Notes under the pieces: model-generated
The model's input: only the letters and a program-made list of their open reading frames with translations
Databases searched by the model: none
What the model was told of the DNA's origin: nothing
Shown here: positions 15,761-24,624 of the stretch, one piece after another
How the letters are laid out: each line of letters begins with the position of its first letter
Position numbering within the stretch: position 1 is the first letter of the stretch
Program-made: the position numbers and the translations under genes
Source: Allobacillus salarius
GTDB taxonomy: Bacteria; Bacillota; Bacilli; Bacillales; Alkalibacillaceae
Length of the DNA stretch: 64,000 nt
Assembly: GCF_007559425.1 (NCBI RefSeq)
Contig: NZ_VMHE01000010.1
Span: 1 to 64,000 of the forward strand
Direction: 5' to 3'

Positions 15761-16966
15761 ATGACAACATTTAAACCAGGAACGAAAGCTTCATGGTCAG
15801 GGGAAAAGCACCAATTAGCATTTGGGGCAACACAAGTACCCGTCGTCAATAGTGTATCTTTCGGATACGATGATATGGATGAATGGTATGAAATTGCAAC
15901 AGGACAACGAGAGGGTCATATTTATGGACGGAACACAAATCCCACCAATCAAGCTTTTGAAGATAAACTGAAAGATTTGGAGAATGCCGAAGCAGCAACA
16001 GCTTTTGCTTCAGGCATGGCAGCGATTTCAAATACGTTATATACCTTTTTACGCCCTGGAGATCGCGTCGTTACCATCAAAGATACGTATGGTGGAACGA
16101 ATAAAATTTTCACAGAATTTCTACCGAACATGGGTGTAGACATTACGTTCTGTGAAACCGCAAATCATGAAGAAATGGAAGCGGAAATCGCAAAAGGTTG
16201 TGACCTAGTTTATTTAGAGTCGCCGACAAATCCAACACTGAAGATTATCGATATCGAACGGATGGCGAAAGCAGGACATGAAGTTGATGCGCTGGTAGTA
16301 GTGGATGGAACATTCGCTTCACCAATTAACCAAAACCCGTTAGAACTCGGTGCGGATATCGTTCTTCATAGTGCAACAAAATATTTAGGTGGACATTCCG
16401 ATGCAATGGGTGGAGTGGTCGCAGGCAGCAAAGAATTAGTCGATCAGATTTACCATTACCGTGAAATTAATGGGGCAACGATAAATCCTCATGCTGCTTA
16501 TTTGTTACTGCGTGGCATGAAAACGTTAGAATTACGAATTCGCCAACAAAATGAAAACGCAATGAAAGTCGCTCAGTATTTAAAAACTTCCGAATGGGTA
16601 ACCGATGTATTTTATCCTGGATTAGAAGATCATGTCGGCCATGAGATCGCGAAAAAACAGATGAAAGACTTTGGAGGAATGCTTAGCTTTAACGTCCGTG
16701 GTGGCGTTGAAACAATGAATCAACTGTTACCGAAATTAAAATTAGCGAAGCGGGCAGCGAGTCTTGGTTGTGTACAGACAATTATTGGACCTCCGAGGGT
16801 AACGAGCCATGTTGAGTGTACACCAGAGGAGCGTGCTGCAATGGGAATTCCTGAAGGGTTAATCAGGTATTCAGCGGGAATTGAAGACCCAGATGATTTA
16901 ATCGCTGATTTAGAGCAAGCTTTTGAATCCTTACCAAAGGAGATTTTAACAGCAGAAGTAAATTAA
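15761..16966 (+). CDS. Cystathionine gamma-synthase-family PLP enzyme
   Basis: A 401-residue fold-type I PLP enzyme of the Cys/Met metabolism family, which performs gamma- or beta-substitution and elimination. Features: YGRNTNPTNQAFEDKL, FASGMAAISNTLYTFLRPGD, VYLESPTNPTLKIIDI, and the PLP lysine in LHSATKYLGGHSD. Near the C-terminus are the substrate-carboxylate region SLGCVQTIIGPP and a conserved RYSAGIEDPDDLI. It follows the ectoine-hydrolase-like gene closely and has its own AAGGAGGAG site. No methionine-pathway gene is near, so a catabolic lyase acting on the product of the upstream enzyme is a reasonable inference rather than a biosynthetic role. Confidence 0.88.
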   Translation: MTTFKPGTKASWSGEKHQLAFGATQVPVVNSVSFGYDDMDEWYEIATGQREGHIYGRNTNPTNQAFEDKLKDLENAEAATAFASGMAAISNTLYTFLRPGDRVVTIKDTYGGTNKIFTEFLPNMGVDITFCETANHEEMEAEIAKGCDLVYLESPTNPTLKIIDIERMAKAGHEVDALVVVDGTFASPINQNPLELGADIVLHSATKYLGGHSDAMGGVVAGSKELVDQIYHYREINGATINPHAAYLLLRGMKTLELRIRQQNENAMKVAQYLKTSEWVTDVFYPGLEDHVGHEIAKKQMKDFGGMLSFNVRGGVETMNQLLPKLKLAKRAASLGCVQTIIGPPRVTSHVECTPEERAAMGIPEGLIRYSAGIEDPDDLIADLEQAFESLPKEILTAEVN

Positions 16967-16992
16967 ATCGGTAGGTAGTCATGAACACTTAA

Positions 16993-17031
16993 AAAGCAGT
17001 TCAGATTAGGCCATTCCTAATTGAACTGCTT
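16993..17031. terminator. Bidirectional terminator PLP enzyme / DCC protein
   Basis: AAGCAGTTCAgATTAGG pairs with CCTAATtGAACTGCTT across a short loop between convergent genes. Confidence 0.85.
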
Positions 17032-17059
17032 ATTTATATTGGTATACAGAAAAAGTTAC

Positions 17060-17461
17060 CTATGTTTCGTTTAATAAGAATTTGCGACGATTATCAGGCG
17101 TAGGGACCATACATGAGTCTTGAGTTCCAAACCACTGATATCGATTACGGGCAATATAGTTATATACTGGATCGCGAAGTGTATGAGGTAAAATAATTAG
17201 TGGATGGAAATACTTCCAAGGAGATGGAAGATGTCTTGCAATTCGGAGAGCCGCTGTTGATTTTGTATAAATTCTACCTGATTCAATAAGAATCATGCTA
17301 CTAACATCATTCGTTTTTAATTGGTTCATTACTTTCCTACCTAAATCACTTTGTAATGAAGCAAAACGGAATTGATCTTTTGAATCTCGTGTAATTAAAA
17401 ATTGGACCGCACCATTACATAAATTACATACACCATCAAATAATATAATTGATTTATCCAT
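17060..17461 (-). CDS. DCC-family thiol-disulfide oxidoreductase (YuxK-like, DUF393)
   Basis: A 133-residue thioredoxin-like protein with the family signature LFDGVCNLCNGAVQFLI (D-x-x-C-x-x-C), a RFASLQSD segment and a TKSTAALRIARHL helix. Members reduce or form disulfides on unknown partners. I chose the ATG at 17461, eight bases after GGAGAG; a TTG six bases earlier overlaps the ribosome binding site. It is cotranscribed from the minus strand with the CXXC protein 18 bases upstream, which may place two cysteine-rich proteins under common control. Confidence 0.88.
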   Translation of the reverse strand: MDKSIILFDGVCNLCNGAVQFLITRDSKDQFRFASLQSDLGRKVMNQLKTNDVSSMILIESGRIYTKSTAALRIARHLPSPWKYFHPLIILPHTLRDPVYNYIARNRYQWFGTQDSCMVPTPDNRRKFLLNET

Positions 17462-17479
17462 AATCAACTCTCTCCATTC

Positions 17480-17779
17480 CTACCATAATGGCTCTTCTTG
17501 ATCAGTAAGTTCAAATAAAAAGGGAAATAGCAAATAATAGCCAATGAGTAAAATGAAAAGGATACCGATGGAAATAGACATCGGGACTTCAAAAAAGTTA
17601 AGCGCAGAAACAAAAAGAACACTTAACATTGTAATAAACATTCCTTTTCTTCTGCTCCTAGCCGTATAATAATTCGTCTCACCACAGTTTGGACATCGTT
17701 TTCCAACACCTGTACTGGAAGCCATCCCCAAAGCTTCTTTATAGGTGTATTCATAGCTACAATGTTTACATTGAAACAC
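17480..17779 (-). CDS. CXXC-20-CXXC family membrane protein
   Basis: A 99-residue protein beginning with a zinc-ribbon-like pair CKHC and CPNC spaced about 20 residues apart, the hallmark of the TIGR04104 (cxxc_20_cxxc) family, followed by two hydrophobic helices at about residues 46-62 and 68-90. It is small, membrane-bound and of unknown function. It precedes the DCC thiol-disulfide gene and follows a short basic protein gene on the same strand. Confidence 0.85.
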   Translation of the reverse strand: MFQCKHCSYEYTYKEALGMASSTGVGKRCPNCGETNYYTARSRRKGMFITMLSVLFVSALNFFEVPMSISIGILFILLIGYYLLFPFLFELTDQEEPLW

Positions 17780-17791
17780 TCTATTCGCTCC

Positions 17792-17935
17792 TTATTTAAA
17801 TAGTTTCCTCAGTAATTTCCCAGATCCTTTACCAGCAACGCGCCTACCGACACGTCGGCCTACACGTCCCTTTCTAACGGCGTCTACATCATTCCAAATA
17901 CGAAGGAACTTGTAAATTTTCGATTTTAAAGACAT
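17792..17935 (-). CDS. Small arginine/lysine-rich protein, 47 residues
   Basis: A 47-residue open frame starting MSLKSKIYKFLRIWNDVDAV and continuing with alternating GRR and GK pairs to a KLLRKLFK end. AAAGGAGATGG lies at good spacing before the ATG, and the gene is only 12 bases ahead of the CXXC gene, suggesting one operon. About a third of residues are basic, so nucleic-acid or membrane binding is likely. I do not recognise a named family. Confidence 0.72.
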   Translation of the reverse strand: MSLKSKIYKFLRIWNDVDAVRKGRVGRRVGRRVAGKGSGKLLRKLFK

Positions 17936-18070
17936 ACGCCCATCTCCTTTATATAGTCATCAAAGCGTACTCAAGTTTCCATTTATCATGAATAACAACA
18001 TTCTACATATCTTAAGTATACATCTTTTGTTGAATTTTCCCAAGAGCATGACGCGGTTGGTCAGACTACC

Positions 18071-18099
18071 TTGAAGTTATACGGATGGTCGGTTATAAT
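18071..18099 (+). promoter_or_regulatory. Promoter of the thiT transcription unit
   Basis: TTGAAG at 18071-18076 and TATAAT at 18094-18099 with a 17-base spacer, about 28 bases ahead of the TPP aptamer. Confidence 0.8.
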
Positions 18100-18126
18100 G
18101 AAGGTGACAAAAAAAGTGAATCGACA

Positions 18127-18277
18127 AGACCACAGGGGGAGCCATTGGTATGGCTGAGACTGAGTGTGATGCTCTAAACCCTTTGAACCTGTTAGTTAGC
18201 ACTAGCGTAGGGATGTGGCTTCAATGGTGCAATGCTGGGTGACCCATTAATGAAGCCTCCCTAGGATTGCTTTTTTT
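18127..18277 (+). promoter_or_regulatory. TPP riboswitch with transcription-terminating expression platform
   Basis: The THI-box conserved blocks are present: GGGGGAGCC, GGCTGAGA, ACCCTTTGAACCTG and AGCGTAGGGATGTGG, with P1 formed by CCACA and TGTGG. Downstream, GCAATGCTGGG (18229-18239) pairs with CCTAGGATTGC (18260-18270) before TTTTTTT, forming a terminator. GGCTTCAATGG (18217-18227) can instead pair with CCATT and TGAAGCC (18244-18257); this encloses the terminator's 5' arm and so excludes it. Thiamine pyrophosphate should stabilise P1 and turn thiT off. Confidence 0.95.
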
Positions 18278-18314
18278 GTTGTCTTGAAAGAGATACAGAA
18301 GGGGAGGAATTATT

Positions 18315-18884
18315 ATGAATCATAAAACATTGATGTTAGTGGAAATAGCGATATTAACAACGTTAGCTTTTCTGCTCGACACCATACCAGGGTTGCAATT
18401 TACCATTTGGCCACAAGGTGGTTCGGTATCATTTGCGATGATTCCAGTTTTTATCATTGCGTTCCGTTGGGGATTAAAAGCAGGACTTGCCTCTGGGTTG
18501 CTTTTCGGAGTCTTGGATCTAGTATTTGGAGGTGTCGTAGTCCACTGGCTACAAGGATTACTGGATTACATTATTGCGTTCGTTGGACTTGGTGCGGCTG
18601 GAATATTTGCAAGTGGCATTAAAAGCGGCTTGCAAAATGATGATAAAACTAAAGTGTCCATGCTTATAATCTTTGGGACATTCATAGGCATGGCTATCCG
18701 TTTCGTTGCTCACTATTTAGCAGGGGTAATTTTCTTTGCTCATTTTGCACCGGAAGGCCAACCTGTATGGATTTATTCATTAGTGTATAACTCGACTTAT
18801 TTGATTCCCGGTTTTATTTTATCTGCAGCAATTATTATTATGCTAGTCATTTCCAGACCTCAACTCGTTGTACGTAATAGCTAA
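18315..18884 (+). CDS. thiT: Energy-coupled thiamine transporter ThiT
   Basis: A 189-residue S-component of an ECF transporter with about six hydrophobic helices. Family features are the N-terminal IAILTTLAFLLDTIPG, FTIWPQGGSVSFAMIPVF, the KAGLASGLLFGVLDL helix, HYLAGVIFFAHF and VYNSTYLIPGF; aromatic and acidic residues of the thiamine pocket are within the latter part. It needs the shared EcfA/A'/T energising module, which is not encoded in this window. The upstream TPP riboswitch confirms the thiamine assignment. A terminator follows directly. Confidence 0.96.
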   Translation: MNHKTLMLVEIAILTTLAFLLDTIPGLQFTIWPQGGSVSFAMIPVFIIAFRWGLKAGLASGLLFGVLDLVFGGVVVHWLQGLLDYIIAFVGLGAAGIFASGIKSGLQNDDKTKVSMLIIFGTFIGMAIRFVAHYLAGVIFFAHFAPEGQPVWIYSLVYNSTYLIPGFILSAAIIIMLVISRPQLVVRNS

Positions 18885-18889
18885 TATAA

Positions 18890-18920
18890 AAAATCCCTTT
18901 CCCAGCAAAGGGATTTTTTA
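18890..18920 (+). terminator. Terminator after thiT
   Basis: AAATCCCTTt pairs with AAAGGGATTT around cccagc, followed by TTTTAG. Confidence 0.88.
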
Positions 18921-18980
18921 GTTAAAGCTTTTGAATCATTAAAAGATTGGTAGGAACGTTCAGTGGAAGATTCAGATTAT

Positions 18981-19009
18981 TTGTTTCGTCATAAGTGTAC
19001 TCGTATAAT
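18981..19009 (+). promoter_or_regulatory. Promoter of the glutathione peroxidase gene
   Basis: TTGTTT at 18981-18986 and TATAAT at 19004-19009 with a 17-base spacer, 36 bases upstream of the GTG start. Confidence 0.65.
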
Positions 19010-19044
19010 TAAGAGTAGAAGTCAAAATAATGGAGGTACACATC

Positions 19045-19521
19045 GTGAGTACAGTGTATGATATTTCCGTTGAAAAAATGAACGGGGAAACAGCTACCCT
19101 AGGTAACTATGCCAATCAAGTAATGTTAATCGTTAACACAGCAAGTAAATGTGGTTTTACGAATCAATTTGAAGGGTTGCAAAAGTTATACGAAACTTAT
19201 CACGACCAAGGTTTCGTCGTGCTTGGTTTTCCGAGTGATCAATTTATGAATCAAGAATTCGATAACTCTGATGAAATCCTGGATTTTTGCCAGACGAATT
19301 ATGGTGTATCGTTTCCAATGCATAAAAAGACAGATGTGAAAGGTAAAGAGCAACATCCGTTATTTCAATATTTAACAGGCGAGAAGAAGGGGATGCTTGG
19401 CGGTGAAATTAAATGGAATTTTACGAAGTTCTTGGTTGATCGAGAAGGAAAGGTCGTTGAAAGATACTCACCCCAAACAAAGCCAGAAAAAATCGAAACA
19501 GACATAAATAAATACCTTTAA
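19045..19521 (+). CDS. Glutathione/thioredoxin peroxidase (BsaA/GpxA type)
   Basis: A 158-residue thiol peroxidase. The active-site motif [19 protein letters not shown] carries the peroxidatic cysteine (about residue 36), and [14 protein letters not shown] and [20 protein letters not shown] are the second and third conserved blocks, with the catalytic Gln and Trp. It uses Cys not Sec, as Firmicutes members do, and very likely receives electrons from thioredoxin or bacillithiol rather than glutathione. The start is GTG, seven bases after GGAGGT; an upstream ATG at 19030 overlaps that site. Single gene between two terminators. Confidence 0.92.
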   Translation: MSTVYDISVEKMNGETATLGNYANQVMLIVNTASKCGFTNQFEGLQKLYETYHDQGFVVLGFPSDQFMNQEFDNSDEILDFCQTNYGVSFPMHKKTDVKGKEQHPLFQYLTGEKKGMLGGEIKWNFTKFLVDREGKVVERYSPQTKPEKIETDINKYL

Positions 19522-19572
19522 AGCGAATTATCATATAAAGGATTTAAGAACTATGAAGTTTTAACCAAAGCC

Positions 19573-19610
19573 AAACCCCAGTTGGATGTGATACTGAATC
19601 CAACTGGGGT
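19573..19610. terminator. Hairpin between convergent genes
   Basis: ACCCCAGTTGGAT pairs perfectly with ATCCAACTGGGGT around ten bases. T-tracts are weak on both sides but it separates two convergent genes. Confidence 0.7.
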
Positions 19611-19646
19611 CTGACGTTATACATTGTATTCGTATTTTTAATGTAC

Positions 19647-20300
19647 TTAGAAATTCTTGTTAATGTTTTTATCTTTAAGGAATAGTGACTTCTCCGAAAA
19701 AGATAACGTAAAGTGACCACGTTCAATAGATAACTCATTTTTCATTTCATTTAATAATTCTTCTAATGCTTCTTCATCGTTATCCTTTTCACCTCTTGAG
19801 AGTGTGAGACGAATAACGACCCCTGTATCTTGTCCCTTTAATGAAGGGATATCGTCATGGGATATATTCAGTTGGTCGCCTATGTCCTTCGGATATGTCA
19901 ACCACAATTCTTTAATAACATTCTGCCCAAATTTGTCTTTCAAACGAGGCATTAAGAATTCTTCTAATTCGTCTTCCCATACTTCAGCCACGTAACTATC
20001 TGTATATTCACCCGTTTTTCGATGAGGGTAAACTAAGAATTGGAAATCAGGATTGTTGACCGGCTGAACAATCGCTGCATAAGAGAATTGCTCATAGATA
20101 GAAGCATTGTCATACATGACTTCAACGATTTCCATCTCATCTGTAAAATGTTTATCTAAATAGTCGGCAGCTTTTACTTTAACTTCCTCTGTTCGCTCAG
20201 GATCTTTTTGTAATCCAAAATAAGTAGCCGTTACGATTACGATGATTAATCCTAGCAAAAAGATACCGAATACTAAAAAGACCTTATTTTTATTACTCAA
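19647..20300 (-). CDS. Single-pass membrane protein of unknown function
   Basis: A 217-residue protein with one N-terminal transmembrane helix (about residues 6-28) and an acidic extracytoplasmic domain that contains VYPHRKTGEYTDSYVAEVWEDELEEF and repeated charged clusters (see TGEYTDSYVAEVW). I do not recognise the family. The start is a TTG preceded by GAGGTGATGA. It ends near a strong hairpin and stands alone, divergent from the penicillin-acylase-family gene at 20464 with about 160 bases between. The strongly acidic outer domain fits a saline habitat. Confidence 0.75.
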   Translation of the reverse strand: MSNKNKVFLVFGIFLLGLIIVIVTATYFGLQKDPERTEEVKVKAADYLDKHFTDEMEIVEVMYDNASIYEQFSYAAIVQPVNNPDFQFLVYPHRKTGEYTDSYVAEVWEDELEEFLMPRLKDKFGQNVIKELWLTYPKDIGDQLNISHDDIPSLKGQDTGVVIRLTLSRGEKDNDEEALEELLNEMKNELSIERGHFTLSFSEKSLFLKDKNINKNF

Positions 20301-20463
20301 ATCATCACCTCAGTTTTTTATGAGAGCAACGTGTCTCTTCTTTTATCTATTATATAGAGGGGGAGAGGGTGAGTAAATGCTATTCATGAAAAGTACAAAA
20401 ATTTGTTAATTAGATAGAATTTTTGTAATATTATATCTATATAGAGTTGAAGGGGGAAAGTCG

Positions 20464-22863
20464 ATGAAAGAAGCAATTCAATTGGATCCAGTGTATCCGA
20501 AGAAAAAGATGAATAAGTGGCTAAAATGGACGCTCATCGTCTTGGCGATTCTAGCTGTCGTCATTATAAGCTTACTGATTTACGTAAACGCTTACATCAA
20601 TCGGTCGCTTGCACAGACAGAAGGGACAGTAACTTTGAATGGTCTAGAAGAGGAAGTGACGGTTGTGTACGATGAAACAGGCGTCCCACATATTCAAGCG
20701 GCAAATGATTTAGATTTATTTTATGCACAGGGCTACATAACAGCGCAAGATCGGATTTTTCAGATGGAGTTATCGAGGAGACAGGCATCCGGCCAGTTAA
20801 GCGAAGTCATTGGTGAAAGTATGCTTGAACAAGACAAGTATTTTCGGACATTGGGCTTACGTAGGGCTGCAGAAAAATCGTTAGAAATATATGACGAGGA
20901 ATCTCTTAATGTATTACAAGCTTATGCAGATGGTGTAAACGCATATATCAAGCAGATGGAAACGACAAATTCCATGCCAGCTGAATTTAAACTCGCAGGG
21001 TTGAGTGAAATGAAAGAATGGACACCATTGGATTCACTGACAATCGGAAAGTTTATGGCCTTCGATTTAGGTGGGCATTGGGAACGGCAGGCGTTTAATT
21101 ATTATTTAATGAATCATTTCGATGAAGAAGTTGCCTATGAATTATTCCCGGCTTATCCAGAAAATGGCCCAACAAACATCATGGAAGAAGAATATGTCGA
21201 TGTAACTGCCAGTCTCTCTAAAGCAGTTATCCCAGATGAGTTTAATGGGAGTAATAATTGGGCAGTGAGTGGTGAAAAGACTAAATCTGGTTCGCCGATT
21301 CTATCAGATGATCCGCACTTAGGATTGTCGACACCTTCGATTTGGTATCAGAGTCATTTAGAGTCACCTAACTATAATGTATCCGGTGTAATATTTGCTG
21401 GTGTACCTGGTATCATTTTAGGACATAACGACCAAGTTGCATGGGGAGTTACGAATGTCGGTCCTGATGTACAGCAATTATACTTAGAACGAAGACATGA
21501 AAACGATCCGACAAAATTTGAGTATGACGGTGAGTGGTATGAAGCCGACGTCATTACGGAAACCATTCACGTGGATGGTCAAGAATCAATTGACTATGAA
21601 GTGATTGAAACGATTCACGGACCGGTCATATCTGAATTTGCCAATGGCGTTGGTGAAGTTGAAGGAGATACTGTTTTATCGGTTGATTGGACAGCTTTAG
21701 ACGCTACAACAGAATTAAAAGCTTTATTAGAGTTCAATCGGGCTACAAATTGGGAGGAGTTTGAGGAAGCATTGGAAGGATTCCACGCACCAGCCCAAAA
21801 CTTTATGTTTGCCTCCAAGGATGGAACGATTGCATATAAGGCAAATGGAAAGATACCGATTTATGAAAACCCTGATGATGCCTTGTTACCAATGCCTGGT
21901 TGGGATAGCCAGTATACATTGGATGAATTCATTCCATTTGATGAACTGCCAACAATCGTGAATCCGGAGAAAAACTTTATAGCAACGGCAAATAATAAAG
22001 TCATTGGTGACTCTTATCCATATCACATTAGCCATGTATGGGCCCAACCTTATCGTTATTCAAGGATTGAGGAGTATTTATCATCAAAAGATGATTTGAC
22101 TGCAGAAGACATGATGGAGCTGCAAATGGATGAGAAAAATAAACAAGCAGAATTATTCGTGCCAATATTTATGGATGTTCTAGGCAATCAAGCGGATTCG
22201 CAAGAGGAAGAGCAGGCGATTAAACTATTAGCCGAATGGGATTTTGAAGATCATAAAGAGGAAGCGGCACCACTGATTTTCCATAAAATGTTGAGACAAA
22301 TTGAGGAGAATTTATATGGCGAGGAATTGCCTGAAGAAGTCCTGTCGATGTTCAAAGGAATGGGTCAAACAACGGACCAACTGATACTTCGTTCATATGA
22401 AGGTGAAGAGCTGCATTGGATAAAGCAAAATGGAGGATTAGATCAATTGCTATCCGATTCTTTCAGTGAAACGATTCAACATCTTACAGATGAATATGGT
22501 GAGAACTTGAATGAATGGAAGTGGGGAGATTACCACCAAATCTATTTTGCACACAATTTATCTGGCATTTCTTTCTTAGAACGTTTTTTCAATCCTGATC
22601 CACCTCAGCCATTCGGCGGAAGTAGTGTCACTGTGATGGCAGCAAGAAGTAAAGAAAACGGAATTGTTAATCACGGAGCTGGCTGGCGATTCGTCAACGA
22701 CCTGGCTGATCCTAATTCAGGCTATCATATTGTAGGTCCTGGTCAGTCTGAGCATTATCGCAGTGAATTTTATCAGAATCAATTAGATGATTGGATAGAA
22801 GGCAATTACCATGAGACAAGAATTGATAATTATTCTGGTAAACAACTTACTTTGCAGCCTTAA
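20464..22863 (+). CDS. Membrane-anchored penicillin acylase-family (S45) hydrolase
   Basis: A 799-residue Ntn-hydrolase precursor. A single transmembrane helix (about residues 18-41) should hold it outside the cell. The alpha-chain region is followed by the self-cleavage point GSNNWAVSG, making Ser263 the predicted N-terminal nucleophile of the beta chain; DDPHLGLSTPSIWYQ and GHNDQVAWGVTNVGPD are beta-chain oxyanion and pocket motifs. The family hydrolyses amide bonds of penicillins, acyl-homoserine lactones and other N-acyl compounds; the substrate cannot be read from sequence. No resistance genes are near. It ends at a bidirectional terminator. Confidence 0.92.
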   Translation: MKEAIQLDPVYPKKKMNKWLKWTLIVLAILAVVIISLLIYVNAYINRSLAQTEGTVTLNGLEEEVTVVYDETGVPHIQAANDLDLFYAQGYITAQDRIFQMELSRRQASGQLSEVIGESMLEQDKYFRTLGLRRAAEKSLEIYDEESLNVLQAYADGVNAYIKQMETTNSMPAEFKLAGLSEMKEWTPLDSLTIGKFMAFDLGGHWERQAFNYYLMNHFDEEVAYELFPAYPENGPTNIMEEEYVDVTASLSKAVIPDEFNGSNNWAVSGEKTKSGSPILSDDPHLGLSTPSIWYQSHLESPNYNVSGVIFAGVPGIILGHNDQVAWGVTNVGPDVQQLYLERRHENDPTKFEYDGEWYEADVITETIHVDGQESIDYEVIETIHGPVISEFANGVGEVEGDTVLSVDWTALDATTELKALLEFNRATNWEEFEEALEGFHAPAQNFMFASKDGTIAYKANGKIPIYENPDDALLPMPGWDSQYTLDEFIPFDELPTIVNPEKNFIATANNKVIGDSYPYHISHVWAQPYRYSRIEEYLSSKDDLTAEDMMELQMDEKNKQAELFVPIFMDVLGNQADSQEEEQAIKLLAEWDFEDHKEEAAPLIFHKMLRQIEENLYGEELPEEVLSMFKGMGQTTDQLILRSYEGEELHWIKQNGGLDQLLSDSFSETIQHLTDEYGENLNEWKWGDYHQIYFAHNLSGISFLERFFNPDPPQPFGGSSVTVMAARSKENGIVNHGAGWRFVNDLADPNSGYHIVGPGQSEHYRSEFYQNQLDDWIEGNYHETRIDNYSGKQLTLQP

Positions 22864-22912
22864 CTGAAAAAATTACTGTTGGAAACAAATTGTTGTGATT
22901 AATATTCATAAT

Positions 22913-22951
22913 AAAACCCGAACGATCTTAATCTAAATCGTTCGGGTTTCA
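22913..22951. terminator. Bidirectional terminator with CCCGAACGAT arms
   Basis: AAACCCGAACGAT pairs with ATCGTTCGGGTTT around ten bases, between the acylase gene and the convergent chemoreceptor gene. One of the window's CGAACGAT-type terminators. Confidence 0.88.
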
Positions 22952-22957
22952 TTATTT

Positions 22958-24430
22958 TTAAGCTCGTTGATTCAATTCATGCAACGCTTGAGTTGTTCGC
23001 TCAATCTCTCCATGTAACTCTTCGTTCTGGTTCGCTTGGTTTTGAACAGTAGCACTGATTTCTTCAACGGAAGCAGTCGATTGTTCTACAGTTGATGAGA
23101 AGTCATTCATAGAATCCTCTATGAGTCTTGCATGCTCATTCACCTCATCAGCTAGTTCTTTGAAGCTTCTCATTTGGCTCATTAAAGTGTTGGCATTATC
23201 CGAAAATGAACCGAATAACTCACTGTTTTCCGTAATTGATTCAATATGCTCTTTCATTTGCTGATCAATAAGATGGATTTGTCGATCGGTTGTTTCATTG
23301 GAATCTTTCATACTTGTTAAGTTATTCGAGATTTGTTTGGCCGTTTGCTCCGTGTGATCTGCTAGCTTACGGATCTCTGCTGCGACAACAGCAAATCCTC
23401 TCCCATGCTCGCCTGCACGAGCTGCTTCAATCGATGCATTTAAAGAAAGCAGGCTAGTTTGTTCAGTTATGTCTTGAATAGACTGAATAAAAGATACAGA
23501 TGAATCCACTTTTTCACTTAATTCATTGAATGCTGACTTCATTTCTTGGATATTCGTTTGGAAGGTTCTCATCTCATCGACGAGTTCATTTGACTCAACC
23601 TTTCCTTTTTCAGCATTCGCTCTCGTTGTTTCAGTCTCTGACTCTATACGATTTAAATCACTAACCATATTTTTTAATAACATCGATGTTGTGCCGATGG
23701 ACTGGTGAATATCAGAAATTGTTCCTGCTTGAGATTCCGTACCAGATGCAATCTCTTGTATAGCTCGGTTCATTTCATTTAATGCATCTTTTTGTGTATT
23801 CGATTGCCATTCAATCCCATCCATGCTTTGTTGGATCTTTTTCGTTTGTTGCTCGATGAATTGATTTTGTTTTTGCTCCTTCTGAATTGCTTCTTCATTA
23901 TTCGTTTGGAGTTCATCCATTATTTTTTGGTTTCGTGATGTAATGACAAGTTGTAACAACAGGACAATACTTGTCAATGTGAAAATCAACAATGATGTTG
24001 TGTAATCAAATAAAAAAGTTTCTCCATGTATATAGATAAATGTGATGAATAATCCGATACTAATTGTGAAACCAAATAAGAAAATGGGTAAAGATAGATA
24101 GAAAGAACTTGTGATTAATAAAAAGTAAATTAAAGCGGCTGTTTGTCCAGATGTTGTCGCAACGGTTAAAATCGTACCGATGATTAAAGAGATCCCTGAA
24201 ATAAGTATGTAAGGAACAACATTTGATAACTTTCTGAAATAAACAAGTGTACTGACTAGTAATAAGGTAACTAGGCTTCCGATTAATATGGTTAATATGA
24301 CCAATTTTGTCTGTCCGATCGAATAAGTCACGCTCGTTCCAAGTACCATAACAACAAATAAAAAAACAATGGATAACCGGTTCTTTAAGTGCAACGTATT
24401 GGTGACGATCGTTTGAGCCGTATTTTCCAT
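22958..24430 (-). CDS. Methyl-accepting chemotaxis-like protein with integral-membrane sensor
   Basis: A 490-residue transducer. The N-terminal half (about residues 15-170) is five or six hydrophobic helices with little extracellular sequence, then a coiled coil and a standard signalling domain whose hairpin tip is [27 protein letters not shown] (see [20 protein letters not shown]). There is no HAMP domain and no large ligand-binding domain, so it should sense membrane state, energy or a membrane-soluble signal. The terminal NQRA lacks a CheR-docking pentapeptide. RBS GGGGGTGA precedes the ATG. It is convergent with the acylase gene. Confidence 0.9.
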   Translation of the reverse strand: MENTAQTIVTNTLHLKNRLSIVFLFVVMVLGTSVTYSIGQTKLVILTILIGSLVTLLLVSTLVYFRKLSNVVPYILISGISLIIGTILTVATTSGQTAALIYFLLITSSFYLSLPIFLFGFTISIGLFITFIYIHGETFLFDYTTSLLIFTLTSIVLLLQLVITSRNQKIMDELQTNNEEAIQKEQKQNQFIEQQTKKIQQSMDGIEWQSNTQKDALNEMNRAIQEIASGTESQAGTISDIHQSIGTTSMLLKNMVSDLNRIESETETTRANAEKGKVESNELVDEMRTFQTNIQEMKSAFNELSEKVDSSVSFIQSIQDITEQTSLLSLNASIEAARAGEHGRGFAVVAAEIRKLADHTEQTAKQISNNLTSMKDSNETTDRQIHLIDQQMKEHIESITENSELFGSFSDNANTLMSQMRSFKELADEVNEHARLIEDSMNDFSSTVEQSTASVEEISATVQNQANQNEELHGEIERTTQALHELNQRA

Positions 24431-24624
24431 TTTTTCACCCCCGAAAAACAGTATTTACTATGTTTATCGGTTATTTTTGATAATTAAATAGGATTTTTTC
24501 GAAATTTTTCACGATATTTTAAATTATAGTAAATAATTTTTTAAAGTTTATACATTTTAGGAATTAATCGCCCGAGTCATTAAATTATGGTATATTAATG
24601 ATTAAAATCAGGAGGGGATGTACA

